From assembly GCA_963930775.1 (NCBI GenBank), contig OZ005696.1, forward strand, positions 6,076,001 to 6,140,000: a DNA stretch of 64,000 nt. The letters are read 5' to 3'. The notes under the pieces were generated by a model. That model saw only the letters and a program-made list of their open reading frames with translations, did no database searches and was not told the DNA's origin. Position 1 is the first letter of the stretch. Each line of letters begins with the position of its first letter. Below are positions 48,701-59,700 of the stretch, in pieces. The position numbers were made by a program, and so were the translations under genes. The stretch comes from Cliona cf. orientalis. Its lineage: Eukaryota; Porifera; Demospongiae; Clionaida; Clionaidae.

Positions 48701-51700
48701 GGTTCTCCATGGTTCCTAATACGATCAGCAATTTGAGTCTCGCCTATAAAATCTAGTGTAAAGATGATAGTCCTCCATGAAGGGGGCTGGTGGCGACCTC
48801 TTCCGAGGAGAAATTCCTCCACTGCATCCTCAAGGTTGCTGACTGAGTAAACGCCAATACAATCTCTTAGAAGATCCCAGTCCTGCACTTCCTTCACTGC
48901 CTCTAATACATTTCCTTGAGTGAGGGGTGGAACTGAATGAGAAAAGGAAACATACACCTTAGAATTAAACTCCACTAATATTATTATCAAACAGGTATAT
49001 TAAATCCACCTCTTGATGAAAGAGGTTGAACTTGTGACCTTTATGTACGTAGTTTCGTCCATCCCTGTCTAATAGTCAACAGTTATCCCTCGCACAAGAA
49101 AATCCCTATACTCATGCACTTATGAAAGGATGTACATCTGTAGCAACATGTATACATGTACACATGTAGCTACACATTAAATTTTGATATAATTGAATTT
49201 CAGTGACCGGCAATTTACTGGTAGCCACACTAGCACTAGGGTCAAAGCTCCTGACAGTGCACCATACTGGCAGCCAACAAACATATTGCCAGTGGAACTG
49301 AATCAGTCTAGGAGGGGAGTACAGGTAGGAAAGGCAAGGGGGTAAGCACGTATGCCTGTACCAACGCAAATGTGTTCCCGATCTGATAGTGATATGCTGG
49401 TACGTACGCCGATGCGACTACTGGACAGTACGGATGCGAGGTCAGGGGATGGGTTGCGGATGGTTAGCACGGTTAGTCTCTAGGGTTTGTACTATATGTG
49501 GACTGTATAGATGGGTGGTCTGGGGCTGGATTGTACAGAATGGTTAGCAGGGTTAGTGTGGGAGGGGCTGAGAGGTCAGGGGCTGGGTTGCGAATGGATA
49601 GCAGGATTAGTGTTTAGGGTTTGTCAGCAGCGATAATGGTGGTGGCCGACTGCTGGGCTCTTCTGTGTGGATCGGAATGGAGTGGGTTCAAATCTCACTA
49701 AACTCTTCAAGTTTTTTTCCCCTGTTGCTAAGTTTTGGCAGTTTGCATTTGTGTCGTAATAATGCCTACTGTTCTATATATTTATTAGACACTGTTTAGG
49801 AGGTTTCTATGTGATTTAGAAGACCGAAGGACTCTATATAGAATCCCGAGCAAAGCGAGGGTTCTATGAGAGCCCTGAGGTCTTCTAAATCACATAGAAA
49901 CCGACAAACAGTGTCTAACAAGTTTAGATCATATAGCTTTGTATTGCTAGAGCCAGAGGGCAAAACTTGTAGGTGACTATGAGATATAGATACCTGTCAG
50001 TAGCCAATCAAATTGCAGTATTTGTTACAGCTATGATCTAAGTAGATCATTTTATAGCCTTCACATTTCCCCTAAGGATAGCAAAATTATTGGCTTAATA
50101 TCCATCAAAATATTTTTATTGACCCGAGTCCTATTAAAAAGACTGATCAAATTTGGTCAACCCCCTTGATAATGAGGTCCCCTGAGTAATCAATTCGCTC
50201 TTAATAATGAATTTACCCTAAGGACGCTGCTAATATAACTGCCAGTTTATCACCCTCAAGAAGCTGTTTTCAAACAAAACCCCCTCAGGATCCAAGTCTA
50301 AAAACGTGAAGATGCCATAATTCTGAGCAAAGTGAGGTTCCCACTCAGGTCCTGGTTGCACTTGAGCTTTAGCTAATTAAGGGAGGCACACAATTTTCTG
50401 ATGGGGTACATACACTTAGGCAAGACGAAGCATTGCATGGCTTTGTATACTTGGTAGCAGGTTAGCAATCTGATCAACAATAATTAAAAAATGAAAAAGC
50501 TGGCCTGTGATACTCTGGTGGTCGAGAACGACATTTTTGAAATTACTCATTCCACTGTCACAGTACTAGTTGTGGCCCCAATTTCATTACTACTCACTAC
50601 TCGCAGAATCGGCCCACTCTTTGAACATGTCAAACTGATAACCTAGCTAAAAATTGGACTTAGGGGGCTTGTCCAAAGTCCTTGTGGAAAAATTAATGTC
50701 ATTATGACGTTAAAATTTTACCCCCCTCCTCCCTCTCTCGTCACAGAATTTCAGTATAGATTCAACACTGAAACTCTGATTCTGCTCCATTTAGCCTACA
50801 CATTCAGTATTTATTTGTATTCTACAGTGCTAGCTATGCCTTCAAGGATTCATTGCATACTACTACCTGTGCTTCTTTGACAGTTTCTTGCTTGCCTGTA
50901 GCTATGTGTACACTTCTACATGTCACTAACATGCAAATTTTGACACTGCTGGAGGCATGTTGTTCAACCACAAGAATGCATAATCACAACTAAAGCTCAA
51001 GTCTGCTGACAATACAGTTGTTAAACGTCCCCCATAATGACGTTAATTTTTCCACAAGGACTTTGGACAAGCCCCCTTATAGCGTGGGCATAATGTTGCG
51101 TCCGTGGATTATTCGCACATATCCCGTAGTCCCTTTGTCAGCTCCTTAAGGTACCATTAAATTGCGTGGGCGTGAGGTGGGGGATATGACACCTAAACCA
51201 CATCAAAGTCATTAGTGAGGTGCATGCTGTGTAACCACGCCCTTTTAATTGCACAGGTCTCAGGGGTGTGGCTGCTAGAGCCGGAAGTGTTCATTTAATA
51301 TCCTCCATGGACCGGAAGCCGAGCCGGAAGGGAGGGGCCAGGCCACGCCCAAAACAGCCCCACCCTGTTCCCCAAGGACCACCATTCTCAATCAAGTGCC
51401 TACTAACCACCGGATGTCCACCGGAAGCCCACAATCAATCCCAATTAAAACACACAGCTTCCTCAAGGCCAAAACACACACAAACACTTGGAGGCCGTTC
51501 TGCCCACACCGCCCACGCAAGAGCTCACCTCATTTCCTGTGTGGGCGGGGCAACAACACGTCATCGCAACCACATCCGCTTCAAACCATCGTCAGCTTCC
51601 GTCCAGCCGTACAGGCCCCTCGATCGCACCGCCGTACAGTGCCTCATTAACAGACATGGCCTCACCTTTGACCTCCTGCCACGCCCCCAAAGCCTCCTCG

Positions 51701-54700
51701 CGGGGTTCAAAGGTCACCACCGCTTCCGGGACACGCCCACCTATCGCCGAGGCCAAGTCCCAGGCGCCGATGTCCAAGCACTGGCCCGTGAAGCCACGCC
51801 CAATCGGAAGCAATAAAACCTGCATTAACGCACACGCACACACTCCACACAGTGCCAGGAACACGCCCACATGCTTAATTAGGCCTATTTAGCTTTTTTT
51901 TTTTTTTTTTTTTTTTGTCGTTGCGATTAATAGTTAAGCAAGAATGCTTTGATCTTGCTTTGATGTGGGCAATTACCGGCCTTTTCTTCAGGGGCCACTT
52001 CCGGTCGCTAATTACACGCGCATAATCATCCCTGGCCGATTCTGGACACGCCCACCTTCGACCAAAAGCACTCGTATGGCCTCTTCGGCCACGCCCCTTC
52101 ACGATTCGCTAATTGAATTAGCCATTCCTGACGCTCACGCCCACGCAATTAAATGGTACCTTAACAAACATAGAGGATGTCTAAAGCAGAAACCTATCCA
52201 ACACTAAACTTTCTGGGCCCGGGAATCGTACCACATTTAGAAATTTCCAAGCACCAATCACATTGCAACAGGTGGTACATCAAGAACATACAGAATGTTA
52301 TATACCGGGTATCATACACTCATGACTCGTGATGCAACGTTCAGAGCTGCAATATGTGCAACGTGCACTGACCAATTATTTACTAAAAGCCGAGGCTGGA
52401 GCTCGGCCTAGACTCACCGCATGCACTATAGACCTAGTCTGGGCATAAGGTAGCCTCGTACCCAGTTTATTATGTATGGGTTTTTAAACCTTTCTTTGGT
52501 GGAATTGCTCCAGCTGCTGGATGTAGGTCCTCCATTTAAATCCACTGCCACGCCTTCTGGCTTTCCTTGTTAATTGGTAGGAACTTCCCCTTGAGCGTGA
52601 GGAGATGGCAGTGGCTCCAGCTGACAAAGGTCATTCTCCGTTTCCCAGCTCAGAAAGAGCCATCTACGGGTTTGCCCTCTACCTGGGATCCTATCTGCTA
52701 CTAGGTGACTACGTGTAGATGTTGATGATGGTATCGTATTAAATTTAGCTGTGCTAGTCGTTTAATAGTGGGTACCAGCCCCTTCCTCTCAGTCAGCTTG
52801 TACGCATTTATAGTTTGACCAGACCACGTAAAGATGCTCTTTGCTACCTTATTGCAAACCGACAGTATGGTTCCACTTTGGCACCATAAATTATAAAATT
52901 GAAAGTTGATTTGTGCTCTACAGTTGTTTTTCTGCTGTGGGCCTTTCTTCCAAATGAGTGGCTGAATTTCATTGGATTCACGTACTTTCCTCAAAAGTGA
53001 GTCTCATACATAATTCATGCATCACTGATAGTTTTGCACAAAAGCAGATTGCCGTGTTTGGGGCCATGGCGGATGATGCCATCTTAGAGTTCGAGTTATC
53101 CTGATGTGTAATGATACATGATGCTACTTTTCTCTTCCCATACTGGTCGGACAACCCCATCAAAGTCCTCACCCTAATGCACCTATCAATGTATTGCCCC
53201 AGGTACCACCCCACGGGCAAGGGTGGGGGATTTGACCTATATGAAATCAATTGCCTCTCCCCTGGGGCGAATGCTAGGATCAAATGCCTCCCTTAGGACT
53301 ATATATTCCCCCCTACTAGCCATAAATATTGATCAAATTCCCCTGATCTGGGGCATGTTTTATGGTCAAATGCGATCAAATCCCCACCTATTGCCAGTGG
53401 GGGGGGGGGGGGGGGGGTGTAAGTGGGGCAATACATTGATAGGTGCATAACAAAAACCTATATCACCATCCTAGAGCTATTGAAGCAAGTCAGACTTTCT
53501 ATGCTGCTCTACTTCACTTACATCATAAGCCCCATTTACACGTAGGGCTTAACTCGGGTCAGGATCCGCGTTAAACTAACTCGCTTATGTGTAAACGCGC
53601 TAATCCACTTGTAAACCGAATTAGTTGACCCGGGTTGTAACCCACATCCTGATGTGGGTTAGAAGTGGGTTACGTGCATAGTAGTGGGCTATGAATATCT
53701 TAACTCGGGTCAAGCGCGTGCGTGTAAACGCGATTTAATCCGGTTCAGTTTAAACTGGTTTGGTACGTGTAAACGGGGCTATAGATGCTTACATGTATAA
53801 TACATGTACTTCAATCACTATGTGCATGGTTAAATGATCGAAACCGGGGAGTTGGCCAAAAGTTTCCAGACACTCTTTGTGCACACTTACAATGTCATAA
53901 TAATATTATGCATCAAGCCCCTCCATCAGTGTCATGTCCCTGCCCCCTACTGCAGGTATTGGTCAGTGGCGGTGCCAGCCTATCTCTGTGTGGGGTTTGT
54001 TGTCTTCCTACTGGTCTACAGTGGACTCAACTTCCTACTAGTGCCAGATATCAATGATCCCAGGAATATCAGAGGTAACATGCAACACACTATGTATTGA
54101 ATTTGCACCCCCCTCCCCATCAGCATAATGCTATATTACCGTACCCGAGCTGAATTATTGCAGAAAGTGAATTTTCACATAATGAACCCTTGACCATCTC
54201 CCCAGTAGCTGCATAGTGTAATGGTGCATGTGGTAAAAGGTCGTCAATAGAATGCGTACACATCGATCGATGCTCGCCCCAGAAATCATGGAGATGGCGT
54301 CTAAGATCGACTCTTAACCTTGATAGCGACAAGTTTCGATGCTTCAATCACAGGGACGAATTCGACAGCACGATATTCCTTCCGAACTTCAGGTTGGTCA
54401 CGTTGCTGCAGTCGCGCGCGGGCCAGCCCCTTGTGACAATGATGCGTGCTATAATTATATAGCGCAAGACTAACTTTATTTATCCACGGCATTACGTAAG
54501 CCAAGAAAACACGTGAAGTTCAACCAACAGTACTTCTCAGAGAAAGTAGCACTCAGCTTGTAATGTATTCGCTGGATATATACACGCATGAGATACTCTA
54601 CATATTTACTGATTTTCAAGTCCCAGAAAGGCTCCAGCGAGGCCCTGGATTTTTTCATAATTACCTCATAGGCTGCATCATAATTTCATCATAGATTACA

Positions 54701-56577
54701 CTACAATTACCTCATAACCACAGAAAAGTAAATTGCTACTGGGGAGATACATGTAATTTTAGAGCTAGGCAAGTGGTCACTGCATTGTGAGGGTGGGGAT
54801 CAAGTATTATATTATCTGTTCCAGCTCTACTAGATTGTTTACTAGAGCTCTCAAGAGCACATACATGTACCCATGAACATTGTATGACATCCTGCTCATA
54901 TCTGCATAGAGATGAGAGCTGCAGCAGCAACCGTGCGCTTGAGCAGAGAGCATGCTGTGGATAGAGTCGATAGGCATGGCCAATAAGAATGCAGTATTTG
55001 TGACACTCGTGGGCATTGCCGAATAGTTTGAAGTATATTATATTTATTTCGATGATTTAAACGGATTTGTTTCGCTAGATCGCCAGAACTGGCGATTTTT
55101 GTGCTGATACATGGACAGACAGACAAACAGAACAGAACTGACTGCTTTACCCCTTGTGCATGCACACGTGGTAATTACTATATTATATGATACAACCAGG
55201 CAGTAGAATAAGGGTTATTATTTCTGATTGTTTTCAGATTGTCATTCTGTGTCCCCTCCCTCCTCTCCTCCCCAAACCTCCATCCCTCCGCTCTATGACA
55301 TCCCCATCACAGAGGTCAACAGGGTCATGTTCGATGGAAGACAATGCCCAAGACAGTCAGCAAATCTCACACACAAACCAAACAGATGAAATATTTTTAA
55401 ATCTTATAAAAAGCCTATATACTTATCAGTACAATATTATAAAATGCCACTTCATGATAAAAATTTAATAACACTATTTAAGTTGAGAGCGGAGAATATT
55501 AAATTTACATTGAAAACGTGGGAGCGGCCTGGGGACGAGGCTAGAGAATAGTCTTAATCATGATTGTGTTTGTGATTCCTGGCAAGGGTTGGTCATTGTC
55601 TCTTGGTCTTGGTGCTCCTGGATGCCTATAATGTTACAAAAATAATATTAATAATATTATTATTCTTTTGTGTGAGGAATACTGGCACTAAATCATGGAC
55701 TATTTATTGTAATATCTCAACCAAGAAACACAGATGGCAGTATTTTACCTACTTAGGCACTTGGTGGCATATAATATCTGTATTATTAGAGGGCATGCAA
55801 ACTATCTATGGAGGTATGGATGCAAATACGTGTATAATATTTGTATCCATACCTCCATAGATAATTAGTTTGCATGCCCTCTAATTTATAGAGGGACAGA
55901 TGTACATATAGCACATCTTGTAAGAAAGGTCTGGGGAATTGTACCACGTTTAGGTACCAATCAGAGATAGCAGTAGGTGGTACATCAAGAATGTACAGAA
56001 ACCTCGCTGCCTACGGTGGCTCGATACGCCCTTGACGGAATGTTGTATACCGGGTATGTCACGCTGTCAATAGTCCCCCCCCCCCCCCGGACTGTCCACT
56101 GTGCCATATTTGGTCCCCTCAGAACAGACCCTAGAGACCAACCCTGCTAACCATATTTATCCGAAACCCAGCCCCTGACCCCTCTCGTATATGGCAGGGG
56201 GACCATGCACAGTTACTATGGACAGTCCGGGGGGGGGGGCCACTTACAGTATGACAGGTGTCATACACTCGTGCAGTGATGTATCCTTAGCATATTATAG
56301 GCTTACCACTCCGTAGCTTCTCTATGACATTGGAGTGGCCACCCTCCTCCTCTAAGATCCTGCAAAACCTCTCCAAGGTGCCTGGAGCTCGGCGATTCAG
56401 GGCCTCCAGGATCCGCTCGTTGGCCGACACTGGAGTGGTCTGCGCTTTTATCTGCTCATGTTCATTCCAAGTGAGAAGGTCTTTCGAGTACAGGGCTATT
56501 CTGACGGTTTCTGGATCCAGAGATCGCAATAGAAAGCTGTAGTGTTGCCTCAATAGCTTCTTCTCCCACGCCTCCAT
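39785..56577 (-). CDS. CARD/Death-like x3/GTPase-COR/Death protein (copy 3, intact)
   Basis: Six exons on the minus strand: 56307-56577, 48693-48932, 47051-47338, 44196-44456, 40198-42273 and 39785-40062. They join to 1137 codons without a stop, all five introns in phase 1. Residues 1-90 are a CARD (LRQHYSFLLRSLDPETV, GTLERFCRILEE). 91-170, 171-266 and 267-353 are Death-like domains, each with a PSW or SSW core. 354-1045 hold a P-loop GTPase: GAGGSGKT at 382-389, DSGGQ at 536-540 and THKD at about 620-623. A COR-like winged-helix part follows (HRYFALEMAF onward, about 700-780), then a second helical region. 1046-1137 is a Death domain (WDARAKWYNIGLELDIIPGT). This resembles Roco-type GTPases without LRRs or kinase, and probably builds a death-fold signalling platform in the cytosol. 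Assignment of the CARD exon is inference: it is 7.4 kb away across the PIG-P gene, but phase and strand fit and no other downstream exon was found for it. Without it the gene starts in a Death-like exon that lacks an ATG. Confidence 0.7.
42274..44195. other. Intron of GTPase copy 3: no gene seen
   Basis: AT-rich DNA. A block at 42720-42830 with ACCGAATGATTGAAAATAGT and TTTTCGGCAAAGGTC recurs at 29520-29600. A lone CCAGGGCCACCGTAG end of the minisatellite-armed element occurs at 43855-43869. A repeat with GATCTGGCGATTTTCGTGCC at about 44020 recurs at 22235, 10150 and 55085. Confidence 0.5.
45440..45785. mobile_element. MITE with CAGTGGCGTAGGAA ends
   Basis: CAGTGGCGTAGGAA at 45440 faces TTCCTACGCAACTGG at about 45771-45785. 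The body holds GACCACGCCCACTTTCG and no convincing frame. Confidence 0.65.
45815..46378 (+). repeat. ~540-bp dispersed repeat, most complete copy
   Basis: Starts ACGAAAAATATTTTTCAGAC and ends ATGATTGTGACATTAAACAT. Other copies are at 16970 (split), 20205 (reverse) and 31866 (reverse). It contains CGATCGGCGCGAAAGTGCCG, a short palindromic core. No protein frame is conserved between copies. Confidence 0.75.
46380..47050. other. Intron of GTPase copy 3: no gene seen
   Basis: Two loosely inverted phrases, CCTCGCGAAAGAGGGTCC...TCGGCCCACCCCC (46512-46565) and CACTCTTTCGCG...TCGGCCCATACCCC (46920-46975), suggest an old element. The intron carries no exon-like frame. Confidence 0.4.
47380..48690. 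other. Intron of GTPase copy 3: insertion relative to copies 1 and 2
   Basis: About 1 kb between 47465 and 48520 is absent from the corresponding introns at 755-1286 and 23646-23958. It begins GGGGTGTAGCCTAGC and ends AGCTACGCCCTTGG, an inverted pair typical of the GTGTAGC/GCTACGCC MITE type. There is no protein of note. Confidence 0.5.
49010..50300. repeat. Duplicated upstream flank of GTPase copy 3
   Basis: Shared with 1600-2150 (copy 1) and 26030-26730 (copy 2). It includes the tRNA-like fossil with GGGTTCAAATCTCACTAAA at about 49684. No gene is seen. Confidence 0.65.
49785..49918. mobile_element. MITE with 40-bp inverted ends
   Basis: TTAGACACTGTTTAGGAGG... to GGTCTTCTAAATCACATAGA...GTGTCTAA. 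The arms of about 40 bases are nearly perfect complements around a short GAGCAAAGCGAGG centre. The flank resumes the copy 1/copy 2 homology on both sides. Confidence 0.85.
50663..51076. mobile_element. MITE with GGGGGCTTGTCCAAAGTCC ends and TTA target duplication
   Basis: Ends GGGGGCTTGTCCAAAGTCCT and AGGACTTTGGACAAGCCCCC enclose 414 bp. TTA occurs at 50660-50662 and 51077-51079. The reverse-oriented paralogue at 6880-6905 carries one TTA and no insert, so the empty site is visible. TTA duplication with G/C-rich tips fits PIF/Harbinger-type MITEs. Confidence 0.85.
51150..52160. mobile_element. TTAA-flanked GC-rich element, copy 2
   Basis: TTAA at 51146-51149 and 52161-52164 flanks 1011 bp with ends GGTACCATTAAATTGCGTGG and CACGCAATTAAATGGTACC. 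The body is the near-identical reverse of 24437-25404. The paralogous empty site at about 6832-6836 reads TTCA where TTAA would be expected. A T run of about 25 lies at 51894-51916. Confidence 0.85.
51268..51816 (+). CDS. 182-codon ORF in TTAA element copy 2, unknown function
   Basis: The longest frame of the element, basic and Pro/Arg/His-rich, ending GADVQALAREATPNRKQ. In the other copy (24739-25286, minus strand) it is split in two by a frameshift, so it is probably not under selection now. The opposite frame at 51592-51870 (minus strand, 92 codons) is open in both copies. Neither resembles a transposase I know. Composition alone (high GC, few stops) could explain both. Confidence 0.25.
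   Translation: MAARAGSVHLISSMDRKPSRKGGARPRPKQPHPVPQGPPFSIKCLLTTGCPPEAHNQSQLKHTASSRPKHTQTLGGRSAHTAHARAHLISCVGGATTRHRNHIRFKPSSASVQPYRPLDRTAVQCLINRHGLTFDLLPRPQSLLAGFKGHHRFRDTPTYRRGQVPGADVQALAREATPNRKQ
52605..55389 (+). CDS. PIGP: PIG-P, GPI-GlcNAc transferase subunit P
   Basis: Four exons, 52605-52704, 52924-52996, 53956-54074 and 55238-55389, splice in frame to 147 residues. Residues 1-16 are a polar N-terminus. ERAIYGFALYLGSYLLL and VVFLLWAFLPNEWLNFIGFT follow as a membrane hairpin with the family's ERAIYGF and FTYFPQKYW phrases. YWSVAVPAYLCVGFVVFLLV forms the second membrane segment. The C-terminus has PPLYDIPITEVNRVMF, matching the family's D-(I/P)I-(S/T)EVN box. Human PIG-P is about 134-158 residues, so the length fits. 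PIG-P is part of the ER enzyme that makes GlcNAc-PI, the first step of GPI-anchor synthesis. The start ATG at 52605 is the first in frame and lies just upstream of conserved sequence. It is the only intact one of three PIG-P copies in the window. It lies opposite the minus-strand GTPase gene, inside its proposed intron 1. Confidence 0.9.
53177..53448. mobile_element. MITE with ATGCACCTATCAATGTATTG ends, in PIGP intron 2
   Basis: ATGCACCTATCAATGTATTGCCCCA at the left and its exact complement at the right bound 272 bp containing a poly-G tract. The corresponding intron of PIG-P pseudogene 2 (28190-28555) lacks it. Confidence 0.9.
53527..53782. mobile_element. MITE with GCCCCATTTACACG ends, in PIGP intron 2
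   Basis: AGCCCCATTTACACGTA faces TACGTGTAAACGGGGCTA. The 255-bp body repeats GTGTAAACGCG and AACTCGGGTCA in both directions. It is also absent from the pseudogene 2 intron. Confidence 0.85.
55785..55885. repeat. Near-perfect 100-bp palindrome
   Basis: ATTAGAGGGCATGCAAACTA... and its complement at the right, with inner arms CTATGGAGGTATGGATGCAA/TTGTATCCATACCTCCATAG. One small bulge (ATTAG) is on the right arm. It lies in the PIGP 3' flank. Confidence 0.9.
56074..56240. mobile_element. MITE with CCCCCGGACTGTCCA ends
   Basis: A C run then GGACTGTCCACTGTGCC at the left; ACTATGGACAGTCC then a G run at the right. 167 bp, no coding capacity. Confidence 0.75.
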
Positions 56578-56744
56578 ATTATTTTCAATTTTGCACGAAT
56601 TTCGTAAATATAGATCAAAGGTCAGAGGTTATCACTTTACGTTACCTACTGTGCATGCTCAGTAGTTTAATAGTGTAACCACGTGTGTACAGGAGGAACA
56701 ACGTGGTCGTGAAAAAAGCATCGCATCGTGATCTCGAGCAAGAA
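56578..56744. promoter_or_regulatory. Head-to-head intergenic space, CARD exon and nucleolin-like gene
   Basis: Only 167 bases separate the divergent start codons, so a shared bidirectional promoter is likely. I see no TATA box at a convincing distance; GTGCATGCTCAG and ACCACGTGTGT (an E-box CACGTG) are present. Confidence 0.5.
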
Positions 56745-59700
56745 ATGGGTACCAAGCACAAGGAAAAGAAAGCCAGCAAGGTTAGAGCTGCTAAGATCAT
56801 TAAAAATACGATCTACAAATTACTTACAAGCTGAATATTTTTATGGCAAATCCTTTTAATAAATTATAGGAGGAGGTGAAGGTGAAGAAGAGCAAAGCTC
56901 CAGCAGCCGACGGCAGCTTGAAGAAGAAAGATAAATCCAAGGCAGGGAAGTACTCTAAGGTGCCTCCACCCAAGCAGCAGCAGCTGGAACAGCCTGCCCA
57001 GGAGGAAGATGAACCAATGGAGGGTAGGTGGAATTATTTCGCCTAGGAGTGTTGCTGCTGTAATAAATTTGTAGTTCAATAGGAAAGTACAAACATTCTA
57101 TTACCGATCAAGTGGCAAAAACGTAGTCTCGCTAGCCACACCCTTTTAATAGTCTCAAGAGGTAGAGTCTGGTGATTAAATTCACATTGTGGATAACTAC
57201 AAAGTTTGCATGGCTGGCTATAATATGTGCGCTCTGCTAATAATCGTATACATAAATTTTTTTCAATATCGCCACCAAGTTTTGTCATGCTCATCTTTCT
57301 TCCATTAACGATTGCATATTATAATAACTTTTACGGAGGTATTTATGGTAATTTTTTTGTTCTACAAAAATTTACCATAAGCAAATCTCAAAGCTGATGA
57401 TTGCACCCAAATTTGAGGGCCTCATGATCATTAGAGTCAACCCCTCCTCTTTTTTATTAAGAAGTGTGGTGCGTGAGAATAATTTTAAAAATGTTTGATG
57501 GTACGTGAAATCTAACCCTCATCATGCCTGGATGCGACCATGGAGTGGTTTGATCAATCTAGAAATTAATTGGGTGTTGCTGTGGTGATCCCCTTACCGT
57601 CGTAGTTGCATGCACCTCCTTAGGCCACATGAAGTTAATTTTTTGGTTTCTCATCCCCACCCACATCAAGATTGTGATGCTGCCTGGCCACATTTCGTTT
57701 GTAAAGATTGTCAAATTTTCACACATTACTCAGCTATAACACAAAAGTCATAGCGTATGAATGATATTTGGTAGCAAATAAAATAACTGCCTGATGTATT
57801 GAAAATGAAAACAAGAAGTTAAAAAGTATTTCATTCCAGTTGCTCCAGCTGCCACTAAGAAGGAGAAGAAGGTGAAGGTAGCTGGCAAACCAAAGAAGAA
57901 GCAGCAGTCCTCATCCAGCAGCAGCAGTAGTGAATCGGAATCAGAGGATGAAAAACCCAAGAAGGCTATCCCAAAAGCAAAGGTGGCTCCAACCCCACCC
58001 ACTAAGGCTGTGACGAAGGGGAAAAAGGGAAAGAAGAGCAGCAGTAGCTCGTCTGATTCAAGCAGCGATGAAGAGGAAGAGAAAACTCCAAAGGCACCCA
58101 CTGTTGCAACCAAGAAAGCAAAAGCAGAGACTGCCAAGTCATCTAAGGTAAAAGTTCAGCCAAAGAAGGTCGAACAGAAGAAAGAGAGCTCAGAGTCTAG
58201 CTCAGAGAGTGACTCGGAAGAAGAGGAGGTGAAAGAGATCAAGAAGCCCCAGAAGAAACAGCCTGCACAACCAGCGGCAAAGAAGGCTCCTATAACCAAG
58301 AAGAAGGAGGAGGAGGAGTCTAGTGAGAGCTCCGAGGAAGACTCAGACGAGTCCGACGAGGAGGACAAGAAACCTCAACCCAAGAAGAGTCAACAGAAGG
58401 CACAGCCTGCACCACAAGTGGCAAAGAAAGCTGCCCAGGCAAAGAAGGTAGCTGCTAAGAAACAAGAGTCTAGTGACAGTTCTGAAGAAGATTCGGACGA
58501 CGAGGAAGATGTCAAACAGCCAGCCAAGAAGGCTGCACAGAAGGCCCAGCCAACAAAGAAGACTCCCCCACAAAAGAAAGCCCCGGCCAAAGAAGAATCC
58601 AGTAGCAGCTCTGAAGAAGATTCATCAGAAGATGAAGAGGAGGAGCAGTCAGCTAAGAAGCCAGCTAAAGCAGCGGCTGGTAAGGCTACGGCTGCCCAGA
58701 AGAAGCCCTCCAAAGCTAAGCAGTCTTCATCGAGCGAAGAGGAGTCAGAGAGTGAGAGTGAGGAAGAGGAGGAGCCTAAGAAGCCAGCCAAGAAGGCAGC
58801 TGCTGCCAAGACAAAGGCTGCGACGGCTGTCGTGAATGGAGAAGAATCCGATTCCGAGGAAGAGGTAGGCGAAATTTGAAAAGATAGTTGATTTTTAAGG
58901 ATGACTACCCTGTACCATACAAGTGTTGCTCAATACCAGCTTATGTTTTGATAACTCTACGTCACATGTATGAATGTTTTTGTTTGTATTTGCTGCAGAT
59001 GGATACAGGAAAGGCTAAAGATGATGAGGAGAGCTCATCAGAAGAGGATTCGGAAGAGGAAGAAAAACCATCCAAGACCAAAAAACAAAAGGCGAAAGGT
59101 GTGACATGTACATGTACATGTATGTGTACCTGCACTGTAATGGCATATTTTTGACGTAGTAATAATTATTTGAGTGACTGCTGTGTGTGTTAGACGTGTG
59201 GAGTGTGCGCTGCCTGGGGTAGTAATGTACTTTATAATCTTGCACTGTTTTTAATATTCTGAGAAAGTGACCGCTGTGCAATTTTGGCTATTTTCAACTT
59301 TTCATCATTCCAAGGCCTCGAGAGCCCATTCACAGAATTAACATACCAAATCCATAGCTCCTATTGTACATATCAGTCATTTGAAATAAATATTCCGGAA
59401 TACTGTGTTTATGCTAATAAAACGCATGATCTAATTTGCGCAAGAAGATTCGTGTTCTAGGATTTTTCATGGTGTATCTTAATGGAGTGCATGACAACCT
59501 TTACCAGAAAATCTCGCAAAATTTTAAAAATTGTAATTATTTTTTTAGCTTGTGTTGTATTAGCATAAACACGGTACTCTGAAGTAGTCCCTCTTCTCAC
59601 ATTCGTTTAACTTTGTGTGATTCTTTGCTCCACATTTCCACTGTGACCACTGTAGCTGGTAGTGAGGACAGCTCTTCCTCTGATGAAGAGGAGGAGGAGG

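Noticed and set aside
57748..58809. Long Ser/Leu/Phe-rich minus-strand frames
   Set aside because: Shadows of the Lys/Glu/Ser repeats of the nucleolin-like exon 3, caused by low-complexity codons.
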